Shown in pieces: positions 42,363 to 51,500 of a stretch of DNA of 64,000 bases. The DNA is taken from NCBI RefSeq assembly GCF_017744695.1, contig NZ_JAGIAS010000006.1, positions 310,001 to 374,000 of the forward strand. The letters run 5' to 3'. This stretch comes from Dyadobacter sp. GTDB lineage: Bacteria; Bacteroidota; Bacteroidia; Cytophagales; Spirosomataceae. Position numbers and translations under genes: made by a program. How positions within the stretch are numbered: the stretch's first letter is position 1; the number at the start of each line of letters is the position of its first letter. Below the pieces are notes generated by a model. That model was not told the DNA's origin, searched no databases, and saw nothing but the letters and a program-made list of their open reading frames with translations.

Positions 42363-42788
42363 ATGAAAAAAATTACATTCTTGAAAAACATTTTCGCTCT
42401 GTTGTTGCTTAGCACATTGATGTTCGCTTGTGAAGACAAGGACAAAGACGTATCCCCGGAACTAAGCTCAAAAGTTGCAGGCACTTATAAAGTGACCAAG
42501 TTGACGGTCGACGGGGATGATTATCCGCTTGAAGTAGCCAAGGCCAGCATTACGATCCAGCTCGACAAGTTTTCTTCTGAAGTAGTGACAGGAAAAATGA
42601 AAGTGACGATCGACGGCGACCGCGAGCCAGACGAAGACCTCGGAACTTTGAACTTGAAAAATGCCGGCAGCACAGGCATCGATATTTACGAAAACACCGA
42701 GAAAGTAGGGAACCTGAAAGATGATAAACTGAATATTTTCGTGGTGTTCGAGGGCCAGGAGGTCGAGATGATCGCAACAAAGCAATAA
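42363..42788 (+). CDS. Lipocalin-like hypothetical lipoprotein
   Basis: 141 residues from ATG 42363. Signal peptide with lipobox MFAC (Cys near residue 23). The mature part begins EDKDKDVSPELSSKVAGTYKVTKLTVDGDDY and continues as alternating strands, resembling small beta-barrel lipoproteins of Bacteroidota, with no catalytic motif. It is divergent from the histidine kinase and behind a strong palindrome, so it may be a target of that system. A second secreted protein follows 40 bp downstream. Confidence 0.7.
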   Translation: MKKITFLKNIFALLLLSTLMFACEDKDKDVSPELSSKVAGTYKVTKLTVDGDDYPLEVAKASITIQLDKFSSEVVTGKMKVTIDGDREPDEDLGTLNLKNAGSTGIDIYENTEKVGNLKDDKLNIFVVFEGQEVEMIATKQ

Positions 42789-42828
42789 GCACCAGCAATA
42801 CAGATTACCCTTGATTACAATTACAGCC

Positions 42829-43734
42829 ATGAAAAATAAAATAGTCCCCTTTTTTCTCTATGCGTTTTGCATTGTATTCCTGAATTTCACTTTCAGCGAC
42901 GAGTTTGAAGAATATGGAATGAACCAGAAGGACATTCAGAACCGCCTTTGGAATGTTTTACAGGCTTCGTCGGTAAATGTGCCGTATTTAGGGAGTTCCG
43001 TGAAGTCGGCGTGCAAGTCGCTGGCACCCGAAGCGCAGGCAACTGCCATTAAGAAGGCAGGAGCATTTGTGAAAAGCTATTTCAACACCGAGGACTTTCA
43101 GAAGCGTTACATTGAAACGATCTCGAAGAAGTATCCGAAACTGGAAACGACCATAAGTGAGCAACGCAAGCAGGAAATCCGGGCAAACCGCTTGAAAGGT
43201 GTACAGGGGTTGCAGGCGAAGGACATGGAGCCCGTGGTAGATATTCAGATTCAGTCGGCCGAGACATTTGTGGGCATGGAAAGTATGCTGAGCAGCATTC
43301 CTGCCGAACAACGGGCGGATTTCAAGAAGCAGATCGAGGATGGAAAACGCAATGCCGCATTCTTCAAAAAGATCAAACCGCTTTTGAAAACCAATATGGA
43401 AGAGTTTAAGAAGCAGTATGCGGAGTACCTGGCCGCCGACGAAATCCGTCAATCGGAGCAAACGCTGGCGCGCAATGCGAAGAGTAATGCCGACGAATAT
43501 GAGAGACTGAAAGACCCTAAAAAAGTACTCGCCGCCCGCCTCACCGATTTCCTGAATCAGAGCAAAGGTGTGGATTTCGCAGCCCAGACGAAGGAACTGA
43601 ATGGGCGCAAGAAGTTTGCGAATGCGGCTTACGAGGGGAAAAGCGATGTGTGGAAGTTTTGCTACCGTATGGGCGCGACGCCTACCAATACTGCCCGTGC
43701 ATTCGCGCAGCAGTGGCTTGCAGAGTTGAAATAA
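42829..43734 (+). CDS. Secreted helical hypothetical protein
   Basis: 301 residues from ATG 42829. A short signal-like N-terminus (MKNKIVPFFLYAFCIVFLNFTFS) is followed by a mostly helical, Lys/Glu-rich protein (QRADFKKQIEDGKRNAAFFKKIKPLLKTNMEEFKKQYAEYL) without recognisable motifs. It lies 40 bp after the lipoprotein gene on the same strand and before a clear terminator, so the two probably form one operon. I do not recognise the family. Confidence 0.65.
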   Translation: MKNKIVPFFLYAFCIVFLNFTFSDEFEEYGMNQKDIQNRLWNVLQASSVNVPYLGSSVKSACKSLAPEAQATAIKKAGAFVKSYFNTEDFQKRYIETISKKYPKLETTISEQRKQEIRANRLKGVQGLQAKDMEPVVDIQIQSAETFVGMESMLSSIPAEQRADFKKQIEDGKRNAAFFKKIKPLLKTNMEEFKKQYAEYLAADEIRQSEQTLARNAKSNADEYERLKDPKKVLAARLTDFLNQSKGVDFAAQTKELNGRKKFANAAYEGKSDVWKFCYRMGATPTNTARAFAQQWLAELK

Positions 43735-43788
43735 ATTGGTTTATATAAGGATGTACAGAAAGGTGCTACTGGCTCCTTTTCTGTCTGG

Positions 43789-43829
43789 TCCGTGGCCGGC
43801 AGCGCGTTACTGTCGCCACGGATTTTTTT
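43789..43829 (+). terminator. Terminator after the helical protein gene
   Basis: TCCGTGGC (43789-43796) pairs with GCCACGGA (43815-43822) and is followed by seven T. Confidence 0.85.
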
Positions 43830-43856
43830 ATTTTTCAAGAAAATTGAGAGAAGCTA

Positions 43857-43902
43857 TTGCATTTTAAAAAACATTAAACTTACTTTGTCTATCAAATAAG
43901 TA
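43857..43902 (+). promoter_or_regulatory. Promoter of the small protein/desaturase operon, shared class
   Basis: TTGCATT (43857-43863), 16 bp, TTACTTTG (43880-43887), then TCTATCAAATAAGTA, identical to the second sulfatase promoter from TTACTTTG on. A leader of about 350 nt follows, with a GGCCCC / GGGGC stem near 43992-44017 and the structured element at 44094. A second TTACTTTG at 43981 may be another start. Confidence 0.65.
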
Positions 43903-44093
43903 TACTATTAAAAAACAAAGCTCCTGAACCACCCTGAGCTGAGTATTAATCCAGGCATCTTAGATATGAGCGCGGTTAATTTACTTTGTAAGGCCCCGAC
44001 GAGGGGAGCGGTGGGGCATACCTTCACGCTTTGTTTTTCCCGGATCCATTCCGGTTGCTGTTGTTGAAACGGCGATCCATCCCTGACATTTAT

Positions 44094-44188
44094 CGGAAAT
44101 ATCCCGCCTGACAGTCATGGCTGATCATCTGAAATTTTCGGTGGTTGGCGATTTCAGTTGCCGGCTGTGCTGTCCCGGGGTATTTCCG
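44094..44188 (+). ncRNA. Candidate structured leader RNA, copy 2
   Basis: P1 CGGAAATATCCCG (44094-44106) pairs with CGGGGTATTTCCG (44176-44188) over 13 bp including one G-U. P2 ACAGTC (44111-44116) pairs with GGCTGT (44163-44168). P4 CTGAAATT (44129-44136) pairs with GATTTCAG (44150-44157). The 13-nt loop TTCGGTGGTTGGC differs from copy 1 at one base. P1 and P4 have different sequences in the two copies yet both pair, while loop and P2 are kept. It lies 55 nt before a small membrane protein gene. Confidence 0.65.
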
Positions 44189-44243
44189 TACCCATATTCC
44201 ATGCTGCGTTTACACTAATCCGGTACTACTACACTATTTCCAT

Positions 44244-44366
44244 ATGTTTACATTCTCAGACGTGATGCTGCTCGCGAGGAAGATCGCCGTCGGCATACTG
44301 CTCACATTAATTCCTTTTGTACTGATCGCCGGAGGTATCTGGCTGGCTGTGAAGCTATTTAACTGA
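44244..44366 (+). CDS. 40-residue single-pass membrane protein
   Basis: From ATG 44244: MFTFSDVMLLARKIAVG, a hydrophobic helix (ILLTLIPFVLIAGGIWLAV), ending KLFN. The frame continues upstream to 44145, but that part overlaps the structured leader RNA, so 44244 is the better start. It is 32 bp before the desaturase gene and probably co-transcribed. Function unknown; a small partner of the membrane enzyme is possible. Confidence 0.6.
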   Translation: MFTFSDVMLLARKIAVGILLTLIPFVLIAGGIWLAVKLFN

Positions 44367-44398
44367 CATCTCATTTCACTATAAAAATCAAATCACGC

Positions 44399-45475
44399 AT
44401 GAAATTGGATAATGCATTGGCCCGGAAGATTACCCGCGACGGCCTGATCAGCGTGGTGCTGTACCTCGCGCCCATTGTTTTGATGTTTGCCAGTTTTCAG
44501 GTTTTTGGCCACCGGCCTTGGGAAGGCAGCAATGAGTTTCCGTTCAAGGCGCCTGCATTTATTGAGGCGGTTTTCAAAAATCTGAGCAGCTGGGGGTTGC
44601 CGGTGATCGTGCTTGTGTTGGGCGTGATCGAGTTCGCGGCCGGTTTGTACGAAAACAAATGGACGAAAAACGAACGGATTCTGGATATTGTGTGCTTTGT
44701 GGTTCCTAAGCTCATTATCAGGCCGTTTGTTGCCTATTTCGGATTGAAATTCCTGCCGTTGGTATTGCCCGATGCAAAAAATGCATTCGAATGGGTACCC
44801 TTCTGGTGGGCGTTCCTGATCATCGCTGTGGCCGATGACCTCACGCAGTACTGGTACCATCGCCTGCACCACCAAGTGCCCTGGCTCTGGCGCTTTCACC
44901 GCACGCACCATTCCGCCAATTACATGGGAATGGCCATGGCGAGCAGACAGAATGTGATTTACACGCTGTTTTTCTCGCAAACTTACCTGACTATCGCGCT
45001 GACCTATTTGGGACTAGGCTACGCCGCATTGTTCGTGAAAGTGATTAAATCGTTCATCACTACCGGCGCGCATTCGAGCATTCCCTGGGACAAGCCTTTC
45101 TATGAAATCAAATGGCTGAAACCCGTCGGCTGGGTATTGGAAAGGCTGATTTCCACGCCCGCCACACACCATGCACACCACGCCGATACGACCGACGACG
45201 GGATAGGTTATTACAAAGGCAACTTCGGTAACATGTTCTTTCTGTGGGACATCATCTTCGGGACTGGCATCATTACCCGTAAGTACCCGTCGTCGTACGG
45301 CATCAAGCATTACCAGGAAGAAGAATGGTACGCCCAGTTTATGTGGCCGATTTTTAAATCCAGAAAGGAAGGCAGTGAGCTGTCGCACAACGGCCCGGTT
45401 GTAGGTGACGCTGTGCCGGACACGCCGGAACCCATTACGCTGAAACCTGACACCAGTACTGTGGCAGTCGCTTAA
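44399..45475 (+). CDS. Sterol desaturase/fatty acid hydroxylase family protein, second copy
   Basis: 358 residues with several membrane helices. The di-iron histidine motifs are HRLHH (with WYHRLHH), HRTHH and HHAHH late in the protein, matching the fatty acid hydroxylase superfamily. It is distantly related to the protein at 29102, which has a different C-terminus. The C-terminal 35 residues are polar and Pro/Thr-rich. Substrate unknown. It is in an operon with the 40-residue protein and behind the structured leader. Confidence 0.88.
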   Translation: MKLDNALARKITRDGLISVVLYLAPIVLMFASFQVFGHRPWEGSNEFPFKAPAFIEAVFKNLSSWGLPVIVLVLGVIEFAAGLYENKWTKNERILDIVCFVVPKLIIRPFVAYFGLKFLPLVLPDAKNAFEWVPFWWAFLIIAVADDLTQYWYHRLHHQVPWLWRFHRTHHSANYMGMAMASRQNVIYTLFFSQTYLTIALTYLGLGYAALFVKVIKSFITTGAHSSIPWDKPFYEIKWLKPVGWVLERLISTPATHHAHHADTTDDGIGYYKGNFGNMFFLWDIIFGTGIITRKYPSSYGIKHYQEEEWYAQFMWPIFKSRKEGSELSHNGPVVGDAVPDTPEPITLKPDTSTVAVA

Positions 45476-45482
45476 AATTCCC

Positions 45483-45519
45483 AGATGACCATTGGCCCGG
45501 CCGGTGGTCATCTTTTTTT
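45483..45519 (+). terminator. Terminator after the second desaturase-family gene
   Basis: AGATGACCA (45483-45491) pairs with TGGTCATCT (45505-45513), followed by a T run. Confidence 0.85.
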
Positions 45520-45669
45520 GTGTTAGTCATGGAATTAAAAGGCTGATTTACCCTATTAGCGGCGTTACCGGCCTTAGGATAATAAAGTCATGCCATTGGA
45601 GAATCGGATTTGAGCGGCGGGTTTGAACAAACAGATATTCGTCTTTTCTCATCTTAGAACTTCATCGGC

Positions 45670-46782
45670 ATGACTAACTTCAACTCATTGGTGACGACGA
45701 TTCAGGACACTAACTTGACCCTTCAACAAAGTGCTTCGAAAGCCATTAACAGGTATTTGACCATTCGTAACTGGCTGATTGGTTTTCATATCGTCGAGTT
45801 TGAGCAAAATGGTGAAGACCGTGCCAAGTATGGGCAGCGGTTAATCGAGGAGCTGGCGAAGGCTTTGGGCACGGCGGGGCTAAGTGTGAGAAGCCTCAAA
45901 TTGTTTAGGCAATTCTATTTTACATATCCCCAAATTGGGCAGACACTGTCTGCCCAATTCAAAAGCATGCCTTCAATGAGGTTAAATGACCTTCCCACAA
46001 GGCTAAATAAAGCTATTGATATTGTAAATGAGCAAAGCAGCAAGGTTTCGATCAGTGCAGAAATATTGCTTACCCGTTTGTCATTTTCACATCTCGCATT
46101 ATTACTACCGCTGAAAGAGTTTCACAAGAGAGCTTTCTATGAACAGCAATGCATTACCTGTAATTGGAGCGTAGCCGAACTGAAAAGACAAATCAATACG
46201 CTTTACTACGAACGTTCAGGTATTACTCTCGACGCGGAGGCGCTGGCGCGAAGCGTGGAAGAGCATGCAAAGCGCCCCAGCATTACCGACATTATCAAAT
46301 CTCCGTTCACCTTCGAATTTCTGGGTTTAAAAGCGAAGGATGTAGTCTACGAAAACGACCTGGAACAAGCGCTGGTCGATAACCTCGAAGCGTTTCTGAT
46401 TGAGTTAGGCCATGGCTTTTGCTTCGAGGCTAAACAGAAACGCATCATCATCGGGGATGAGTACTTTTTTGTGGATCTCGTATTCTACCACCGCATTTTG
46501 AAATGCCATGTGTTAATCGAGCTGAAAACCAATGAGGTAAGGCATGAGCACATAGGCCAGCTCAAAACTTACATTAACTACTACAAGAAAGAAATTATGG
46601 CCCGGGACGATAATCCGCCAGTTGGTTTATTGCTGGTAACGGATCAGAACCGGGCGCTGGTTGAATATGCGGTTGCGGACAGCGATATGCAGTTGTTTGT
46701 AAGCAAATATGTTGTGAATCTTCCAAGTAAGGAGCAATTGCAGGACTTTATCCAGCATGAACTGGTACAAATGCAGCTCTGA
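45670..46782 (+). CDS. DUF1016 PDDEXK nuclease family protein (YhcG-like)
   Basis: 370 residues. The N-terminal DUF1016 region (INRYLTIRNWLIGFHIVEFEQNGEDRAKYGQRLIEELAKAL, SVRSLKLFRQFY) precedes a PD-(D/E)xK core: FFVDLVFYHRILKCHVLIELKTNEVRHEHIGQLKTYINYY, with Asp, Glu and Lys of the active site. Such proteins accompany restriction systems or mobile elements, or stand alone as here. The cellular role is unclear. Its stop TGA is directly followed by the reverse stop of the next gene (TGATCA at 46780-46785). Confidence 0.9.
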   Translation: MTNFNSLVTTIQDTNLTLQQSASKAINRYLTIRNWLIGFHIVEFEQNGEDRAKYGQRLIEELAKALGTAGLSVRSLKLFRQFYFTYPQIGQTLSAQFKSMPSMRLNDLPTRLNKAIDIVNEQSSKVSISAEILLTRLSFSHLALLLPLKEFHKRAFYEQQCITCNWSVAELKRQINTLYYERSGITLDAEALARSVEEHAKRPSITDIIKSPFTFEFLGLKAKDVVYENDLEQALVDNLEAFLIELGHGFCFEAKQKRIIIGDEYFFVDLVFYHRILKCHVLIELKTNEVRHEHIGQLKTYINYYKKEIMARDDNPPVGLLLVTDQNRALVEYAVADSDMQLFVSKYVVNLPSKEQLQDFIQHELVQMQL

Positions 46783-47280
46783 TCACCCAACCCGCTTGTA
46801 AATCGTCTCCGTCGCTTTATCCTCTTGTCCTTCCGGCGAAATATTGTAGGCCGTGATGATCAGCGTGTCCGGATCGGTCAATTCGGCGGTGGTACGCCAG
46901 TTCCAAGGATTCGGGTATTCGGGAACGCTGTACTGTCCCAAAACCGAAAAGCCATTTTCGGTAGGGGTACCGTTGGAAAGCATCATGCCCGTTCCCATGT
47001 GAAAGCTGTCGACCCAGGCGCATTGCGCGTTGTTATTAGCAATGTCGAAACCAAAGATGGCGACTCCGTCGAATGATTTACCGTTAAGGCTGCCCTGGTA
47101 TTCGTGAAGAAGAAACCTGCCGCCGAGGATGGCTTTAATCGTTCCTTTCATTTCGGATTCGTCTGCAAGGACGTTAGGTTCGAACCAGGTTTTGGTGGTG
47201 CCTTGCCAATTGCCTGTCAGCGTGAGGAGCTGGTGATGCACACCCGATTCCAGCGAAGTTTCAAATTTCGATTTAGACAT
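46783..47280 (-). CDS. DUF1579 family protein
   Basis: 165 residues from ATG 47280; the frame continues 15 codons upstream without family resemblance. LTLTGNWQGTTKTWFEPNVLADESEMKGTIKAILGGRFLLHEYQG and AIFGFDIANNNAQCAWVDSFHMGTGMM are the DUF1579 blocks; these are lipocalin-like barrels of unknown function. Cytoplasmic. It is divergent from the GlxA-type regulator gene, which may control it. Confidence 0.82.
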   Translation of the reverse strand: MSKSKFETSLESGVHHQLLTLTGNWQGTTKTWFEPNVLADESEMKGTIKAILGGRFLLHEYQGSLNGKSFDGVAIFGFDIANNNAQCAWVDSFHMGTGMMLSNGTPTENGFSVLGQYSVPEYPNPWNWRTTAELTDPDTLIITAYNISPEGQEDKATETIYKRVG

Positions 47281-47448
47281 AGGATTTAAATTTGGGCGGT
47301 AGTTTTTGTGAGTATAATAATCCAAAATTTAACAAAAATGAGATGTGAAACAACTGCTTAAAACGCCAATCGAGAGGGGTATTTGAGACAAAATTTCTAT
47401 ATTGGTGGCCGCTTTGACCTGAATGTCAAAGATTAAACCATCAACAAC

Positions 47449-48468
47449 ATGTTACAACTAGGACTATTAATTACCAACCGGCACCGCTTATTGAGCGTAG
47501 CAGCGATCCTCGACGTATTCGAATCGGTGAACAGCTTCTACGAGCGGGCCAACCAACCGCACTTTTTCAATATCACGCTGTTTTCACCGGATCCCGAACC
47601 CGGGAAGTTTTACGGGGCTTACCCGATGAAACCGATCAGTGAGTTTACCAGGCAGGATCTGATACTTGTGCCGGCATTCGGCTCGGGGGACGTCCAGCTT
47701 TCGATAATGAGCAACCAATGCTGTATTCCCTGGCTTTGGGAGCAGTATAAAAATGGTGCGGAGCTGGCCAGCTTCTGTACGGGCGCATTCTTGCTTGCCG
47801 CCGGAGGCCTGCTGAATGGCAAGCACGCCACCACGCATATCGACGCTGCGGAGGCATTGGCTTCCAATTTTCCGGACATTATCATGAAGAGCGATGCGGT
47901 AGTGACGGAAGATAAAGGGATTTATACGAGTGGAGGCGCTACCAGCAGCTTCCATCTGATGTTGTATCTGATACAGCGTTTTTGTGGAAAAGACCTTACG
48001 TTGCGGACCGCTAAAATGTTTGCCATAGACATGGACCGGGAGCAACAGACCTATTTCGGGACTTTTACACCGCCTCAAAATCATGGCGACGGGTTGGTGA
48101 ATATGGCGCAGCAGAAAATCGAAAAGGAATACCAGGAAGGCAGTACTATTGAAGTGCTCATTCAGGATATTCCGGCCAGCCGCAGAAATGTGGTGCGGCG
48201 GTTCAAGCAGGCAATCGGCGTGACACCCATCGAGTATTTGCAGCGTACGCGTATAGAGGCAGCCAAGAAATTGCTGGCCCAAACGGATCAGAGTGTGCTT
48301 GAAGTGATGTTGAATTCAGGATATAACGATTTGAAATCCTTCCGGCAGCTGTTCAAGAAAAGTACAGGCGTGACACCGAAGGAGTATCGCGACAAGTTCA
48401 ATATAGCCAGGCTGGAAACCGGCGGGCGCTGGAACCGACGCATGAGCGGTGCCTCTTACCTCGATTAA
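47449..48468 (+). CDS. GlxA-type AraC-family regulator (DJ-1/PfpI plus HTH)
   Basis: 339 residues. The N-terminal class I glutamine amidotransferase-like domain (LGLLITNRHRLLSVAAILDVFESV, ELASFCTGAFLLAAGGLLNGKHATTH) carries the Cys of the nucleophile-elbow position. The C-terminal AraC HTH pair is IEVLIQDIPASRRNVVRRFKQAIGVTPIEYLQRTRIEAAKKLL and LEVMLNSGYNDLKSFRQLFKKSTGVTPKEYR. It is divergent from the DUF1579 gene across 168 bp. Target and ligand are unknown. Confidence 0.9.
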   Translation: MLQLGLLITNRHRLLSVAAILDVFESVNSFYERANQPHFFNITLFSPDPEPGKFYGAYPMKPISEFTRQDLILVPAFGSGDVQLSIMSNQCCIPWLWEQYKNGAELASFCTGAFLLAAGGLLNGKHATTHIDAAEALASNFPDIIMKSDAVVTEDKGIYTSGGATSSFHLMLYLIQRFCGKDLTLRTAKMFAIDMDREQQTYFGTFTPPQNHGDGLVNMAQQKIEKEYQEGSTIEVLIQDIPASRRNVVRRFKQAIGVTPIEYLQRTRIEAAKKLLAQTDQSVLEVMLNSGYNDLKSFRQLFKKSTGVTPKEYRDKFNIARLETGGRWNRRMSGASYLD

Positions 48469-48472
48469 AATT

Positions 48473-48503
48473 AAAAGCCCGGACCTTAACGATCCGGGCT
48501 TTT
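48473..48503. terminator. Bidirectional terminator after the GlxA-type gene
   Basis: AAAAGCCCGGA (48473-48483) pairs perfectly with TCCGGGCTTTT (48493-48503), between convergent genes. Confidence 0.88.
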
Positions 48504-48524
48504 GGTTGTCATAGCGATCTGATA

Positions 48525-51500
48525 TCAATTAACCTTGGCGATCTTGCGGAATGCCCGGTCGTTACCTTGCTTGATTTCGACAATATAAACGCTTGCAGGT
48601 AACTGCGTAATGTTCAGCTGATGCGAGAAGCGGTTGGCCGTTTTATTCACTTGCGTATTCTTGTAAAGCGTTCCCGATTTCGCATCAAAAATACGGATTT
48701 CAATCTGGCCGCTTTTGTCATTGGAAAGGTCAATGCTGAGGAAGTCGGAAGTAGGGTTAGGGTAAACTTTTGCTTCGGCATGCAATGATACTTCCTCCGC
48801 CGCCGCTGGTGCTGCCATTTCCACAGCAGCCTGTCTCGCATTCTGGCCGTCGGCCGCGAGGACGAAAATCGGTGTTTCCCCAACGGTAACGGTTACTTTG
48901 CCATCCACAATCGGTAACTCGGCCATGGCCATGTTGTCCGCGCCGGCTGTCGGGGTGTAAATGCGGGCAATGCCTGCCTGATTCAGATTGACGGTGTATT
49001 CTGCCGTTCTCCCTACTTCGTCGGGCACGGTCAGAATGAAGAGTGATTGGCCATTCAGCTCATACCGGTCAACGATCGGGTCGTTGTGAAGCGTTTCCTT
49101 GTATTCGTATTGACCGAACAGCTTCTGTGTTTGCAGGAAATAGTCGGCAGACGGCCGGCGGGTTTGGTCATTGTTGACGAATCCCGCGGATGCGAACATT
49201 CCGCCGCCGCCATTGTCGTCATACATCTGATAGAAAAACAATTTCTCAACCCCATTGCGGGCGGTGAACAACGAGGTCCGCAAGGTCCAGTCGGCCTGCG
49301 TCTGCAATGCAGATTTGTTGCCGATGGGGATCGCTTTCAGCGGGCTGTCCTGATGCACATCATATCCGGCCTCGGTGTTCCAGATCGGAAGATCATTGGA
49401 TAGTTCTCGCGTTACTTTGACAAAGTTTTCGAGGATTTGTTTGGCATTGGTGACCTCCGGTGCTGCTCCGCGTGTGGATGTTCCGCTCTGGCTCGATGAC
49501 GCATTGTCGGTATAAAGGTGGAAATTCACCACATCCCAGCAGAGGTTTACTGTGCCGTCGGCATTATAGCCACGGAACTCTTTGCACCAGTCCACCATTC
49601 CTTTTACGAAATCAGGGCCTGTTACGAGTCCTGCGATCACCACTTTCATGTTAGGGTCGGCATTTTTAACACCTACGCCGGCACCCATTGAGTTCTTGTG
49701 GCCATCGTAAAAAGCCGACATGTTGGCGGCATATTCGCGGGCGGTCTGGTATCCTTTGCGGCCCTTCCACCACTTATCACGTTCGTTGTCGCATTCGATG
49801 TATTTGATCAGGTCCAAACCGATTTTGATGGTGTTAACCGGATCGTTGGTCCATCTTGGGGTCGTCGAAACACTTAGCAGTGAGGGATCGACATTGGTAT
49901 TGCTTCCGTAGCGCGCTGCATATTGAAATGCCACTTTGGCCTGTTCGATGTAGGAAAGGGGATCTGCGAAGTTCTTTCCGTAACGTACCGGTACGTTTTC
50001 GGGGTCCCGCTGGTCTTCGGGATATGTCTCACGCATCCACGCGGGCTGTGTTTTGAGACATGCCAGTACTTCAATGCCTTCTTGTTTGCAACGTTCGTAG
50101 ATCAGGTCGTAATTCCAGCTTCCGCTTAATGTAGGATTGTAGGAATAGACGCCCTCCGAAGATTCCAGCTTTTCCCAATCCATGTAATGTCGCAGGCCGG
50201 TGAAGCTTTTGGCAACCTGTACTTTGGCTTCCACCAGGGACTCCGTATGCACGCCATCCTGGAAATACCATTCATAGCCATTCACACCGAGCATGTCATT
50301 CAAGGTAATATGCTTGGTCCGGGCAGGTTTCGGGGTTTCGGTTCCCGGCGTGTAGCTTCCGTAGAACTCGATTTCGGTCGGTAGTGTGTTCGACATGGTC
50401 ATGACCAGGTACCGGATGTTGCTCATGGGCTGATCGAGCTTGAATTGCGCGTCGCCGGACAACTGGCGGTCGGGGTAGGGGCCTACCCAGCCGTTGTAAA
50501 TCTCGCCCGTAAATGTCGCGACGGGAATGCGCTCCCATTGATCCGTAATCACGGAAAGTACGAGTGGGAAATCCTGCGCTGTACCTGTGAAGTCAAAGAA
50601 TTTGACGCCATTGAGGGTAATCTGCTCTCCTTCTTTCAGCGGATAATACGCTTCGTAATTGTTGATTACCTTGCCCCAGCCTGTGAGTACGTTCTCCTGC
50701 GTATTACCGTCAAATAAGCCGTCGAGGCCGTTGGCTGCATTGGTGAGCTGGTACCAGCGCTTTGGATCGATTGGGATTTTGGTGCCGAGCGCAGGACTGT
50801 TAGGGTTCGAGTTGTCGGAAACAGTAAACGTCCTCGTGATATTTTCCGCCGTCAGGTAATTGTTATTGCCGGCTTGAGAGGCTGTGATGGTTACTTGCCC
50901 GGCAGTATGAATGGTTGCTTTCCAGATCCCGGTTGCATTGGAAACCGAAACAATCGAAGAATTGGAAGAAGTAAACAGAACGGGCGTTTCCGGGTTTGTG
51001 CTACTGGCGGTCAGGTTGAATGAACCATCGGTCAGGTTTTTATCCGGAATAGCTTCAAAGGTGATCACCGATTGTCCTTGAACAGAGCCCGGAATTACTT
51101 CAAACCAGTTGAAATTGAATGCCCCGCGATTCGCGAAGATGCGGAATACCTGGCTGCCGGCTTCCAGCTGCACAGTGGTACGGACGGTCGTGTAGTTCTG
51201 CCAGCCGCCGGTTTGCGGCACGTCCACGCTGCCGAGCACAGTCCCATTTGTGTTTTTGAACTGAATATTACCATTGCCCCACTGGTTGGCTACCCTGAAA
51301 TTGATCGTGTAGGTGCCGGCCGTTGGTACATTCACATTGTAGTCCATCCAGTCGTTATCGTCGATGTAGTTCACATTGATGTTTCCATCTACATCGCCCG
51401 TAGCCTCCGTGCGCACATCCGATGCCACATCGAAGGTTTCAGCTTCTATCCGGCTTGTCAGTGTACGGGATTCTTTGGCCTCAAACCAGTTGAAGTTCCA

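Noticed and set aside
37788..44188. Structured leaders as mobile DNA repeats
   Set aside because: Only the loop, P2 and promoter are similar; the stems differ with compensation, which fits RNA conservation better than recent DNA copying.
46780..46785. Back-to-back stop codons TGATCA of convergent genes as a special signal
   Set aside because: Compact convergent ends are common; nothing else there suggests a function.
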